A stretch of 64,000 nt of DNA from Kuschelorhynchus macadamiae (Eukaryota; Arthropoda; Insecta; Coleoptera; Curculionidae). Shown here piece by piece: positions 11,343 to 22,799 of the stretch. The notes under the pieces were generated by a model, which worked only from the letters and a program-made list of their open reading frames with translations, was not told the DNA's origin and ran no database searches. The stretch is taken from contig JAUTXW010001351.1 of NCBI GenBank assembly GCA_030620095.1, positions 2,604,001-2,668,000 of the forward strand. Reading direction: 5' to 3'. A program made the position numbers and the translations under genes. Each line of letters opens with the position of its first letter. Position 1 is the first letter of the stretch.

Positions 11343-11345
<3 letters not shown>
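10246..11345 (-). pseudogene. left inverted arm: LINE reverse transcriptase C-terminus and 3' tail
   Basis: On the minus strand (10941 downward) it reads KLKTVLSDSLVLSNFRYCSF, then NSCFENMTIYLIYFMNSTGL. This matches the LINE segment in which a (K/R)LxxxLxxSLVLSxFxYC block precedes a QNSCxRF block and an IS..L..L.WL motif. It is the inverted twin of 14404-14900 and shares nearly all its damage, so the duplication is younger than the decay. Confidence 0.6.
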
Positions 11346-11389
<44 letters not shown>

Positions 11390-11395
11390 ATATAA
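11346..11395. repeat. TA dinucleotide array
   Basis: About 50 bases of alternating TA with one TTTA interruption, directly at the inner end of the left LINE arm. Confidence 0.95.
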
Positions 11396-11462
11396 ATATT
11401 TATAAATATTCCATGCAATGTAAATTCAAGTTTAAAACAACGTTCCCTTATGTTGATGGTAT

Positions 11463-11690
11463 AGTTGGAGTTCTAATCCTCTGAGCTGCGATATCACTAT
11501 ATGTCGCCATAGAATTTCCTCAAGAATGTTCATATAAAACCTTGTTTGAAAAGAGATTTTTGTTTTCTACTGTGTCCTCGATGTATCTCTCAGCTACAGA
11601 GGACGAATGCCACCCACCGTGCCTTTTAAGGGCCAACTTCCTATGGCATTTTGGCCCACTACCTAATTCGTGACCTAAAAATATTGCAAA
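11463..11690 (-). pseudogene. Crypton-type tyrosine recombinase C-terminal fragment, second copy
   Basis: The minus strand encodes LKRHGGWHSSSVAERYIEDT, followed by VENKNLFSNKVLYEHS and a stop. In Crypton/DIRS-like tyrosine recombinases the RHGGW histidine and the tyrosine of AExYIE belong to the catalytic set. It is a direct repeat of 12037-12330, about 570 bases away, but lacks the preceding FRRSS arginine block; an internal deletion joins GHELGS to LKRHGG. It is dead. It may be a local duplication of the neighbouring copy or a separate insertion. Confidence 0.65.
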
Positions 11691-12036
11691 ATATATAAGC
11701 TTGCCTTAGATTTAATAGAAATAAGTTGCAACTAAAAGTGGGTATTTCCTATAGATAGAAAGGACGAGGCTTCAGTCTGATTTCAGAATAACACTGCTAA
11801 TGTTGGAGATACTTTCTACAGTGGGTTTAGGGGGTTTAGAAACCTTGCTATAAAAACCAAAATTTTAGACACAAAAACAATTTGTGTCTGTTTTTAAAGT
11901 CCTAACTGGGTTTTTGCTGTATAAAATAATGGTTTTTTATAGAAAATATTCCCTTTTTTGTTCCAACATGTTTCTATTGAATCTCATGGAGGCTTTTCAT
12001 ATTATGCAATATTTTAGTCTGTTGATATTATAATTG

Positions 12037-12960
12037 TAGTTGTTCTAACTCTCTGGGCTGCGATATCACTTTCTGTCGCCGTAGGATTTCCTCAAGAATT
12101 CCCATGTAAAATCTTGTTTGAAAAGTGATTTTTATCTCCTATTGAGTCTTCGATGTATCCCTCAGCTACCGATAACGAATCCCACCCACCGTGCCTTTTG
12201 TGGCATATAATGTCTACTATTAGTTTGCCAGAAGAGTGATCGAACTCCTTCGGAATGTGAGTCCGGTATAAGTTGAGGGATCAGACGAATTCCTATGGTG
12301 TATCGACGTACTACCTAATTCGTGACCTTTGTATCTCATTGCCACGAATAAATTGCCTATTGGGGTCAGAGTGCTAGATGTTTTCTATAAAATTTTAAAT
12401 AATTAAATTTCTTGATTTGCTACTGTAAAAGTTCGTAGTACATGGGTTTTAGTGTGAAGAATATTCAGTATAATAAACACACTTTGATCTTCAGTGCCAT
12501 TTATACTCATATTATATAAATCTTCCCTTTTTACGCCCCTGCTATTCCAAATATCAATTTTACTTTTGTATTTAAATTGACTTCCTCGGGAAATTTTTTT
12601 AAAAACTTGAACATGTTTTCTCTGGTGAAGATTCTTAATTTTTTTAATGTATATTAATCCAATATGTTTCCTCTTGAGAAAAGCAATTAAAGTAGCATAA
12701 TTTGAAATATTAACAATTTTATGTAAAACTATTGTGACTTTAGGCATAGAGTATTCAACCCATACGCTTCCTAATGACTTTAGGGTTTCATTTCTTGAAG
12801 CAAAATAGGCTAGCATTACCTTTTCTGAGATATTTTTTTTTCTCGTTACACCATGCTGCGAAGAGTTTAAGGGTGTCTCTTATCTGTCTTCCATCCTACT
12901 AGCCATGAATTTTCTAAGTCTGAGTCATCACTTTCTTGAATCATAACTTACAATGAACCG
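12037..12960 (-). pseudogene. Crypton-type tyrosine recombinase pseudogene
   Basis: Read downward from 12960, the trace contains an acidic leader (ESDDSDLENSW), FAAWCNEKK and NISEKVMLAYF. It then continues with SVWVEYSMPKVTI, ISNYATLIAFLKRKHIG, KREDLYNM and KTHVLRTFTV, and after a gap YTGLTFRRSSITLLAN and RHGGWDSLSVAEGYIEDS. This order matches the core-binding and catalytic domains of the insect Crypton-like recombinase family: GACRRxEL, TGHxFRRxSATLLA, KRHGGW, VAEGYI. These enzymes cut and rejoin DNA through a tyrosine. Damage includes a one-base insertion in an A run near 12835, loss of most of the segment between the two catalytic arginines, the first arginine block changed to VKRED, H to L in TGLTF, and a frameshift before the histidine. 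It is not functional. Confidence 0.7.
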
Positions 12961-13158
12961 TAGCAAAAATCTTATCTTCGAGACATTTTTCATGACAGAT
13001 ATTTTTTAATGATACATGTCACTTGACAATCCATATTCGATAATATAGCAATCAAAGTGAAAATTATGTACTTTAGAATATTAAGTTATTTTTTTTGGTT
13101 TTAATTTAATTTATTCAATATTTGAGCGTGCAAAAAACGTCATAAGCACCATGGTTAT

Positions 13159-13235
13159 TAAGTGTTTTACTGGTTTCGGATCGCTTCGCTTTGTCTTCAT
13201 CTTCTAATACATCGTCAACCAGTAAAGAACACTTA
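13159..13235. repeat. 77-bp hairpin
   Basis: AAGTGTTTTACTGGTT at the left pairs with AACCAGTAAAGAACACTT at the right with a two-base bulge. The loop contains GATCGCTTCGCTT. It may be a terminal structure of a small element; no other copy was found. Confidence 0.6.
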
Positions 13236-13689
13236 CTGACCTTAGTACTTAGTATACTATCATGTGGTTTGTCTGCTTTTTGCTTTTCCTAAATAATTAA
13301 AAACTTATGTTGTCAGTATTAGTAGAAATAGCTATGAATGATGAGATTTGCGAAACAGGGTTATTTAGCGCTGTGATTGACGAGGGTAATGCAAGAAAAA
13401 CGCGGAAGGCGTTATCGGATTTAAAAAACAAAAATTCCAATAAGCATGACATACTTGGACATTTTCTTGTCGTTAAGGCAATAAATGAGTAGTTTGCTTT
13501 AGTTTTTAAGAAGAGTGATTATCGAGAGATTTAATATTTCTTTCCTCACCTTTTATTCTTCCTTTTATCGGTCACATCGTCAATATTTTTCTTCAGCGCA
13601 GCTATACTTTCCAAAGGCTTGGAAAACCTTTATCATTCAGCTGATTCGGAAAATGATTAATTCGAATAATTCCTAAAGAGTTAGGTTTT

Positions 13690-14046
13690 AAAAAGAATTA
13701 TAGTACGCCAACGGTTCTTTCTGGAATTTTGGATATGGTTGATGGGAACTTGGATAATCTAAAAATATCAGCGCTGACGCTGCTGGATATTTCCAACGAA
13801 CTTGATCCTGTTAGCCATGAACTGCTTTGCTCCAAATTAAAACCGTCTTGTTTTCAACACCATCCTGTAAACTTCCACTCTTCTTATCTGAGTAACTTAA
13901 GCCAAAAGTTTCTATTAAACGAAAATACGTCAATATTAAAACCTATATTATTGTGTGTTCCAGGGTTCAACTCTGGGACCACTTTTATTTATAATATATA
14001 TACCTTTGATATTTTTACTGGAATTAAAACTGCTCCTACCAGTTAA
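13690..14046 (+). pseudogene. LINE reverse transcriptase core fragment
   Basis: The plus-strand frame gives LTLLDISNELDPVSHELLCS and KLKP, then FHSSYLSNLSQKFLLNENTS, then VPGFNSGTTFIYNIYTFDI. These match the LINE palm blocks LLDLSxAFDxVDHxxLLxKL, SYLxNRxQxV and GVPQGSxLGPLLFxIYxxDI. The catalytic aspartate block is altered (AFD to ELD) and GVPQGS has decayed to VPGFNS. Homology stops at the codon after TAPTS, just before the YADD block would appear, and the 14056 arm begins ten bases later. The clade is not resolved (CR1/Jockey-like). An unassigned 61-codon open frame lies upstream at 13307-13492. Confidence 0.7.
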
Positions 14047-14055
14047 TAAAATTTT

Positions 14056-15155
14056 AAGTATTTTTTGCATAGTTGAATTATCCATTAAAATTTAGGCAAA
14101 ATATATCAAGGGTTACCTATGCCGCTTTGTAAATATTTGAATTTTCTTGAAAATATTGATTTTTTCTTAGAGTGAATGAGATCAAAAATAGTCAACGAAC
14201 TTAATTTAATGATAGAATGCAAGTTTCAATTATTCACTATTATACGGGGTATACAAAACTCAGTGGCAAAATTTCCAAATTCAATCATTATTGTCATATT
14301 TATTTTTACTAAGAGAAGGAATATTTAAATCTCTATCAAATTGTATTAGGGTTTCTTATACCTAAGTGCCGTAGTTTTTTAGTAATTTCCATTTTCTTAT
14401 AATGTGTATTGGTACGCCATTTTAATTATTTGTGTTCTTATTACCTCTAAAGATGCTGTAATGCTACAGCATTTTTGTCAAAAAAAACTTAAGACTGTAT
14501 TGTCAAATTCATTAGTATTGTCAAATTTCCGTTATTGCTCGTTTAGCTGTGGTCGATTCCTAAATATTTCAGAACAGAATATTAAAAGCGCAAAGAACTC
14601 TTGCTTCGAAAATATGACCATATATCTAATTTACTTCATGAACTCAACTGGATTAATGTGAGCAATAGACATGACCTGTTATTTTCAATCTTTGTTCTTA
14701 AATAGCTTTTTCCCATCTCCCTCTTTTCTTAACGACATATTGATTCTTGTATGTCGTATTTACCATCACACTCGACGGCCTTGTTCAGTAAGTATTTCTG
14801 CTATTAATCTGCACATGTCTATAATGAAATAAACAATGAACTTAAATTATTAAACACAGAAGTATTTAACTCTGATATAAAAGCTAATTGACGACTTTTT
14901 GCTCTTTTGGACGGTTAACTTGTGTTTTAGATTTGCTTTTACTAGCGTTGGAAATTTTTTAAGACAGCCATCCAGGGTTCAATGTAGGAATAGCTAGTTA
15001 AGCTAAATCTCGACCTGGTAGGCTTGTACATTTGCTTTTATTTCTAATTCCTATTGAGTATTTGTATGTCTTAGATAAAAGTCGATTTATTACTACTATA
15101 ATCATTAAGGCATGCAACATTAACATTTTCTGACAAGGCAGACCTGCAGGAGAAA

Positions 15156-15157
<2 letters not shown>
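14056..15157 (+). pseudogene. right inverted arm: LINE reverse transcriptase C-terminus and 3' tail
   Basis: The open segment 14404-14661 reads LQHFCQKKLKTVLSNSLVLS, then FRYCSF and NSCFENMTIYLIYFMNSTGL, the LINE block after the thumb. Further traces continue out of frame to about 14900, and the rest is 3' untranslated sequence. It follows the core fragment at 13690-14046 in the same orientation but with the YADD region missing, so it is an internally deleted LINE. Confidence 0.6.
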
Positions 15158-15158
<1 letters not shown>

Positions 15159-15240
<82 letters not shown>

Positions 15241-15241
15241 T
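15159..15241. repeat. TA dinucleotide array
   Basis: About 80 bases of alternating TA, abutting the outer end of the right LINE arm. Confidence 0.95.
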
Positions 15242-15660
15242 TAAAATATTTTTTTTTCTGTACTTCGATTTTTTTCTACCAAATCCCAGATTTGGTCTTT
15301 CATTGCTGCCTCTAAAATATTTAGTAATATTTTTTTCGGAAAGCCATAAAATTAAACCTTTTTTGGTCCAGGATTTTCGGGGTATGTCTTCTACTACTTG
15401 AAAACTTAAAGGGCTGTGTACACATGCAAAAGTAATGAAACAAAAAGGTTCTCTATGATATGTATAATATCCATACTTCAAGCTACTTGTTTTTTTTTCT
15501 AGCTCAAAAAAGGCTATTTATTAAAAATAATATGATGGCTTTGCTCACTTAGTCGTCTATTTTCTATTTTTTCAGCATTTTCAATGTTGACTTTGTTTTG
15601 ATATTATATATTGTACTTGATATTAGTAGTAAAAGTTCTTAATGCTCAAAAATTTCCTCC
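15242..15660. other. unassigned stretch
   Basis: A minus-strand open frame covers 15242-15481 but its peptide (for example ERPNLGFGRKKSKYRKK) is not recognised. No repeat structure is seen. Confidence 0.3.
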
Positions 15661-15669
15661 CTATATTTT

Positions 15670-15868
15670 GAAAATGCTCCAAGAACTGACTGAAGATCCA
15701 GATCGAAGACTCGAATTTTTTGAACAATTTATAGACCTACTCCTACTACAGACTAACAATCCTTAACACAGAAAACATTCTCTTTTCTGATAAGTCAACA
15801 CTTATCTTATTGAGTCCACCTGTGGTGGAAGATAGATCAAAATACAAGAGTTCTAACCACACTACACC
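15670..15868 (+). pseudogene. IS630/Tc1/mariner-type transposase fragment
   Basis: One frame gives LQELTEDPDRRLEFFEQFID and, after a frameshift near 15760, a second frame gives ILNTENILFSDKSTLILL. In insect IS630-type transposases the run EDxxRRxxFCxWxxxx...FxxxILFSDExxFxL leads into the first catalytic aspartate, here D of FSDK with the next glutamate changed to lysine. The rest of the gene is missing; a TA array begins 13 bases downstream. It is related in pattern to the transposase at 52148 but is a separate, more decayed copy. Confidence 0.5.
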
Positions 15869-15880
15869 ACAACCACCAAC

Positions 15881-15881
15881 A

Positions 15882-15940
<59 letters not shown>

Positions 15941-15945
15941 TATAA
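15881..15945. repeat. TA dinucleotide array
   Basis: Alternating TA with two TACATA interruptions. Confidence 0.95.
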
Positions 15946-16045
15946 CTGTAAGAAAGCGTCCATATTCTCTAAGAGACCAACTTTCAAATGACTAAACTAG
16001 AAATAAGACACAAAGTCTCGGTCTCAGTCAAAAAGAGTATAATGC

Positions 16046-16083
16046 GGTTACACGTGTTTCGCCTTTTCAGGCATGATCAGACC
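16046..16083 (-). ncRNA. hammerhead-like motif, family C
   Basis: The minus strand reads GGT, CTGATCA, T, a GCC/GGC stem II with loop TGAAAA, GAAA, then CACGTGTA and ACC. GGT and ACC can form stem I. The octamer ACACGTGT (the last A of GAAA plus seven bases) is self-complementary, suiting stem III in a dimer. Core base G8 is C here and an extra U precedes stem II, so activity is unlikely. It parallels the better-kept copy at 41943. Confidence 0.4.
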
Positions 16084-16143
16084 TTCGACATTAACTAAAA
16101 TCACAAGAACAAATCAAACAACTATAACGTCACATGTTAAAAT

Positions 16144-16984
<841 letters not shown>

Positions 16985-17456
16985 TTTTTCCATAAAAAGG
17001 GGGTTTTATTCCAGGAAATGGAATTTTACCGAATATTTAAACATTTTATTAGGCTGCCATTTTCCTTTTTACCGGTCTCCTGTTTACTGTTTAGCACTTG
17101 ATTTTTATGCAATATAGCAAGTCAATTTGATAAGTAGTTTTTACGGACTGAATTTTTAAATATTTCATTAGGCCGACATTTTGTTCGGCCATGATGGAAC
17201 TGCCATATTTAATTTTTGTGCAAATTTCAAAGTGCATTTGATAAGTAGATATTTTCTTAATAATGATTTTGTTATATTTTATGATGCCGCCATTTTGTTT
17301 TGCCATATTGGATTTTTACGAAAACGTACTCCTATGCGGCGTAGAGACAAAATGACAGACCGACAGACTGACGGAAATAGAAGAATATGTTTTTCGGGGT
17401 TCAGGGACCCGAAAACGTATAGATCTGCAAAAACCTCTTACGAGGTAAGTAAAAAC
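16985..17456 (+). mobile_element. TTCCC-family repeat, copy 2 (5'-variant)
   Basis: It begins with CATAAAAAGGGGG and AGGAAATGGAATTTTACCGA, shared with copy 6 at 32640, instead of the family's usual 5' end. Two modules follow, then the GACAGACCGACAGACTGACG block, GGGACCCGAAAACGTATAGA, and the 3' end TACGAGGTAAGTAAAA. The 3' hairpin is decayed. Sharing of a non-standard 5' end by two copies defines a subfamily. Confidence 0.65.
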
Positions 17457-18350
17457 TAAATGTGAGAATTGAGTGAAATGAAAAAGAATACTTTAGTGAT
17501 TACATATACAGAGGGCAACCACTAATTAATTATTTTAGGGACTTTAAGTTCATACAAAACAAGTTGGTTTTTAATTGTTTAATATCCTTAGTCAACAGTG
17601 GAGGATTATTGATAGATTAAGAAATATATGAAAGGAATAATAAAGAAGTTGTGTACTCTCAAAGACCAGCTAGACATCAAGCAGTTTCATAAATTCGCCA
17701 CATCAATCGCTCATGACAACAATATTTGTTGTTATTTTAAAGAGGGAAGACAATACACGCTTTGAAAGAGTTGTGGGATAATGGCGTAAAACCGATGCAT
17801 AAACTATTTTAACCCGCAGGTCGGGGTCCGTGCGCCGCGGATGCATCCTATCTATACTGAATATAATACAAAGTTGAAATACATTTACGGGTTCTTTTAT
17901 TTTCCATTTGTTAGGTTACCTATTCGGAGTATAATGGGCCTCGTTTATATTGTGTATAGCTTAAGGACCTTTGAGGTTTTTAAGCCACATACATAGTAAT
18001 TTCTTTTTGTGGGGACCTACACTAGAGAACATTTATATATTTTTTTAAGATTAAAAAATATATGTATTCTTAAAATTACAAGATCAACGTAAAGGACAGC
18101 TATTTTCTCACCGAATCTGTAAATGTGTATTAAATTTCAAAGCAATAGGTGAAATTTGAAAATATTTCAAAATTAACTTGACTTAAGGAACACTGTAGAA
18201 CCTACAGACATTTTACAATCCAAAGCGATAGGGAGAAGACTGAATTGATCTGGTTTAAAACAGACTAGAAATATTGATCAAGTTAAAGTTGCTATAGATA
18301 AGGAAGTTAAATAAAAACTTGTAAAAAATGATAGAAATAATGGATGGTTA
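17457..18350. other. unassigned stretch
   Basis: No feature is supported. A short GC-rich patch (CGCAGGTCGGGGTCCGTGCG) lies at 17816-17835. Confidence 0.4.
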
Positions 18351-18351
18351 T

Positions 18352-18625
18352 GAAATTATTATTATTATTTATCACAAGTACTTACAGTTACAGTTACAGA
18401 CTTCAAATTGTACATAAAAAGAATAAACTAATCTAGTTACAATTGATAATGGTCAATAAGAACAATACAATTCCACTAATTTAAATATCTATTTAACTAC
18501 TTCTTCATTAGCATGTCCGAGAAGCTCTGGCTACCGTAGTTAGTTTGATGGAAAGCAGGTCGAAACAGCTGCCTTGATCTGTTAGGCCTTTGAGGTATAC
18601 TGTCTAGTATTTGACAGCACCGGAC
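18352..18625 (-). mobile_element. possible 3' end of a LINE, (AAT)n tail
   Basis: On the minus strand a GC-richer segment with traces such as QILDSIPQRPNRSRQLFRPA leads into an AT-rich tail ending in (AAT)5. That arrangement is typical of the 3' end of insect non-LTR elements. The peptide match to the LINE IPxxxRxxxxxxxF tail block is weak. Confidence 0.3.
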
Positions 18626-21600
18626 TGCACTCAAATGATTGATTTACTTTTCTAGTTATGATAGACTTACTTAACAGACAGACTGTCAAGCATATATAAA
18701 CACGCTCCGCTTTAATTAAGAAAAGGTCACTGGTTTAATGCCATTCCTATTAATCTTTACCTCTAAAATAATACTTCAAAATCATTTAATCTTAAGAACA
18801 AATGTTCGAAAAGGCCATAGCTCAAACGATATGTAAATCAAATAAAAGTCAGTGGACTGTATAGGCGCAAACGAAAAAGGGGTTGTGAGATAATTGTTTT
18901 TCTGGCTAAGGGAGCGCTAAACGTTGTCTATGGGAGTATAGACTGTTTGGATTTGAGTCATTACGAATAAATTAGAGGGGAGTTTCGAATAAAGAGATTG
19001 CATCATCGAAAGAAATCGAATTTCCTATTTTTGATAGGGCTTTTCATTTTCAAGGGCGATGATTACTTGCGTCGTCCTTTAGAGTGAACTAGAGCTTTTT
19101 CAACCGATCAGTATGTTGAAAAATGTTGACAAGTATACAATGAACAAAGAATAATCGAGTCGCTATGATAATATTTAGTATTGACATTCATATAATTGAT
19201 TGAACATTCATATAAAAAATTAGGCAAATTCTTTTAGACAAAATTAAAGCATTCCACATCCTGGAATTGGAAATATCAATTTGCTGTGGATGAAATACAA
19301 ATACAATGTAAGAAATGAGTCCCGGAGTCCACGACCAAAATGTGCAATCATTTTTTCGGTCAAAAATAAGACTTTTTCACGCAACAACTAGACTCGGTCT
19401 GTGATATTGTAGATGTAGCTATATGTAATTAATATTTCTTAAATCTAGAATATTAGACGCGTAACGATGAGTCACAATTTCTTTCGCAGCTTCCTTCCTT
19501 TACTACTAAAGCTCCGACTGGACTCAAGGCGTAATAATCTAGGTAGCGGTATCAAAATATAATTAATAATGTATTACGTGGGTTCAATATTATAAATAGG
19601 TAATTGAAAATCCGTTGTTTCAAGATAATCACGGTTATTGCATTTTGTACAAGTAGAATGTCTTGTACTTTTTGGAAGTAACGCAGTTATGTACACTTTT
19701 TAGTAAATTTGGTAGATCATAGTGGATTTATGAAAAAATAATTTATTAGAAAATCAGGTTTTATTTAAAGTTTGTTTGCAGATGTCTAGTTTTAGAGCTA
19801 ACTTTAATTCTAGTTTTTTCGAACATCTATTAGACTGGGATGTATATATGTTTAATAAAGTCACAGAAAATTCTCAAAATAATTTACTCATCAGTTTCTT
19901 TGGACAAAAATTGTAATAATCTCTTTTTATTACTGCTGGTTTGCTGTAAAAAAGGATATATCATAGTTTAGTTTACTGATGTTTTCGGGGTTTTACATAA
20001 AAGCTGCAACTGTTTGCTAGATGATCACCTTGTAGTTGCACTACATTCGATCACTCCAAACTCTTCGTCGCCAAAGTTTTTGTAAATTTCAAACAGTATA
20101 GATGACTTGCCCAACATTTAATTCAAGACAATTTTTGACATTGCACTGGCTGCCTAATTGTATCCTTTTTTCATTAAAGGCAATATTATCTATGACGCTC
20201 TCTGCTTTCGATCACTAAGCGTATTTGTTTTCCAATTCTATGCCAGTAAACTTTTCCTAGTCTCTTAGATTTAGTTCCGATAGCATAGAGTTACATTCAA
20301 TTTTAGAATGGTCAGATGTAAGAAACTTAAAATCGATACTTCTAATCTTTAGTGTTGTCACAGAATATAAGAACATGCCGGCTAAAAATTGACTTAAATC
20401 CTGGCCTCCACAACGATCGCTAAAACAACGCATTTCATCGACATCTTTTAAATGAGACTGAACGTATTCAAATAGGCAAGAAACTCAAAGCGTTTCCTTT
20501 CTCCTTCACATACATGCCACATAAAGAGACTCTACCTTGGAAACGACATCGTATATAGTAAAATTGTATAATGTCAATCTTCGTTTAGAAAAAATGCGTT
20601 GTTTGTGGGGTAATTTGGTGACATGTGCACTTGTTGAAAATCAAAATTTATAGACAAAATTTTACCTTCATACTATGCTTCCTTATCTTCTTCTTGTCTT
20701 TTATCTTTCCCTTCTTCGCAAGGCCCTTTTTCTTTATATGATTTTTGGGGTAGAGCCTCGCCTCTATCAAAAGCTGTGCAGATACGGCATTGGTTCTTTT
20801 TTGGTCAGTGGAAGCCCAAGTGGCAATCATTATTAAAAATATTCCTATAGGACTGATTATTTTCCATTTGGTTGGTTTTCGTCTTCGCACTTCCTCTCTA
20901 TATGTTAGCAGCAGTAATGAGAAGGTAAAACCCTAAAGGAGTGAGGTTTTATACCAGCTTTTATTTCGGAAGGTAAAAGTTTTTCGACGTAGTATTCTCT
21001 TCGATCGCCGAAAGAAGTATTTACATTCGATCTTTTCTATAAAGCAGTGTCTACTACACTTGTTTTAGTCCCAAGATGTTAAGGAACAGGGTCTCGCAAA
21101 ACCCTTTGGCCAATAGAATGAAACTTCCTCTTACTATTAGATGCAGTGGTCATTGTTTTTATTTCCAGCGGTTGCTATTTAGAAAATTGCGTTGTCTTGT
21201 GTAGTTTCCAGTTGCCCAGTATAAAGTAAAATTTCCTGTTTTTTAATGTGTTATGTTTCTCAACCATTCGGTCCACATGGAGGGGCCATTTCAATGTGAT
21301 CTGCGCAATGTATTATTGTTATTACTGTTGTTTAAGCATATTTAACTTGCCTGTTCTTATTTTTTTCAGTCATTTCAGGGCGTCCTTCCATTCCCTCCAA
21401 ATTAGGATTTTCTCGTACGAAGGCTTTTTCTAAGTCACTTGAATCACTTGTACTCGCTCGTGGGTCTAAAACATATGTGTACCCCTCCTTATTCGATACA
21501 TCAAAAACACATACAATAGATTACCTAATGATAGACTTTAACAAATAATATCAAAACCTGTAACTTTAACAAATAACATCAAAATGAGACATGAGACGAG

Positions 21601-22019
21601 ATATATAATCACAGTTAAAATAAAGCCTCAAGTTTTTAATAAAATATTAAAATTTTTTAAAGTTCTGTTTTTATGTAGGTTTAGGCCAAATATTATTTTT
21701 AAATATAGTTTATAAATAAAAACCTGTTTTTAAAAAGAATATTTAGGTTTATTTTACCTAAAAAAATTAGATATATTTCATATAGCATGTCCTATATTAC
21801 ATCTTATAGCTCTAATTATTTTCTATATATTAATATTTAAAACTTTACAATTTCACGCCGCTAAATTTATAACAAAACTGGCTACGTATTTGTATCTTAG
21901 TTTTTAAGCTTTGTCTAAACATAGGTAAATGTATTGTGATTTTCAGAAACACTTCGCGAAAAAATATAATGCCAGATTTAATTTAAAAGTGGCAGCATAA
22001 GAGAAAGCAAAATATGCAG
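18626..22019. other. long unassigned AT-rich stretch
   Basis: Both strands were read without recognising a coding region, RNA gene or element terminus. Open frames are short and unlike known families. It may hold introns or old element debris. Confidence 0.4.
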
Positions 22020-22344
22020 TATGGATCGTTGTCGAGTCGAATCTTATACAGGTGGTACCTCACCAGGTAGTGTCCACTTAGTTAGGGCTCTGATAATGGT
22101 CCTAAATTGATGTTTGTTTAGTTTGAAAAGCTTATTAGCCAGAATGTCTAAAAGAGTCGGATAATAGGTCCCTGCCTCTAGACTGTCTAAATCTTATATG
22201 CTCGTGCCATTCTGGACGTAAATGTTTGACATTGCACCTCCAACTGATCCGCTCCTTCATTGCCCTCGGTCCTTTAATAGTGGACTCACAGAGCATTTCT
22301 GTTTTCTTCAATCTGGTATACGACAGCAAAATGTTTAAAAGCAA
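22020..22344 (-). pseudogene. possible LINE RNase H-like remnant
   Basis: An 69-codon minus-strand frame includes STIKGPRAMKERISWR and EWHEHIRFRQSRGRDLLSDS. After a frameshift it continues ANKLFKLNKHQFRTIIRALT, ending KWTLPGEVPPV before a stop. The second part resembles the block after the RNase H domain of insect LINEs, where LxxLSRxQLRxxxGLLTGHxxL is typical. The first part I cannot place. The assignment rests on a short match and could be wrong. Confidence 0.3.
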
Positions 22345-22479
22345 TACTGATTATTTCCCTAGATCATTACCCAGTTTCAGATACGATAGATATTAAAGAG
22401 CATTCTGTATATCAACACTGTCAGGAACAAAAACACGAAATCTCTAAAACTTGTCCCATATTAAGCCTTTTGGAACAAC

Positions 22480-22797
22480 TTGCATAATAAACAGTACCTA
22501 TTGCCAAAATATAGGATTATAACCATCGCTCTAGCGTTCATGACAGAAGACGCTATGACTATTAAATTAAAGGAATTGACAGTTAAGTACTTAGTTTTTC
22601 AAATATGCGTGCTTTCATTTAATGATATACTCAAACGACATTTAAGTCCAGTGGGAGCTAGTTACTTCCTTGGTATGTTAGATGGCGGAATGGGACAGAC
22701 TGATGTAGCTGCTCGACGCAAAATATCCTATCTCAAATATTTAAATAAAATTCTACCAGACATGTTTAGGTACAGCAGTTTCTATGAAAGTATCTAA
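22480..22797 (+). pseudogene. possible Tc1-type transposase N-terminal fragment
   Basis: A 105-codon frame contains GMLDGGMGQTDVAARRKIS, close to the helix-turn-helix block of Tc1-like transposases, where xxxGMLxGGMSQxxVAxxLNVSxS is typical. The residues before and after are not recognisable, and no catalytic DDE motifs follow downstream. If real it is a short scrap. The frame may be open by chance. Confidence 0.35.
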
Positions 22798-22799
22798 AG

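Larger units (their letters stand above)
10246..15157. mobile_element. 4.9 kb structure with 1.1 kb inverted LINE arms enclosing Crypton remnants
   Basis: The segment 10246-11345 is the near-exact reverse complement of 14056-15157; the translated parts differ at only a few residues. Outer ends share CTCCTGCAGGTCTGCC and inner ends share TTGCATAGTTGAATTATCC. A TA array abuts the left inner end and another abuts the right outer end. The right arm continues, in the same orientation, from a LINE reverse transcriptase core at 13690-14046, so the right side looks like the original and the left arm an inverted copy of its last 1.1 kb. The middle holds a decayed tyrosine recombinase. Whether the whole ever moved as a unit is unknown. 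Confidence 0.65.

Noticed and set aside
20648..20890. Lys/Arg-rich minus-strand frame of 80 codons
   Set aside because: No family signature; basic composition alone is not evidence of a gene.
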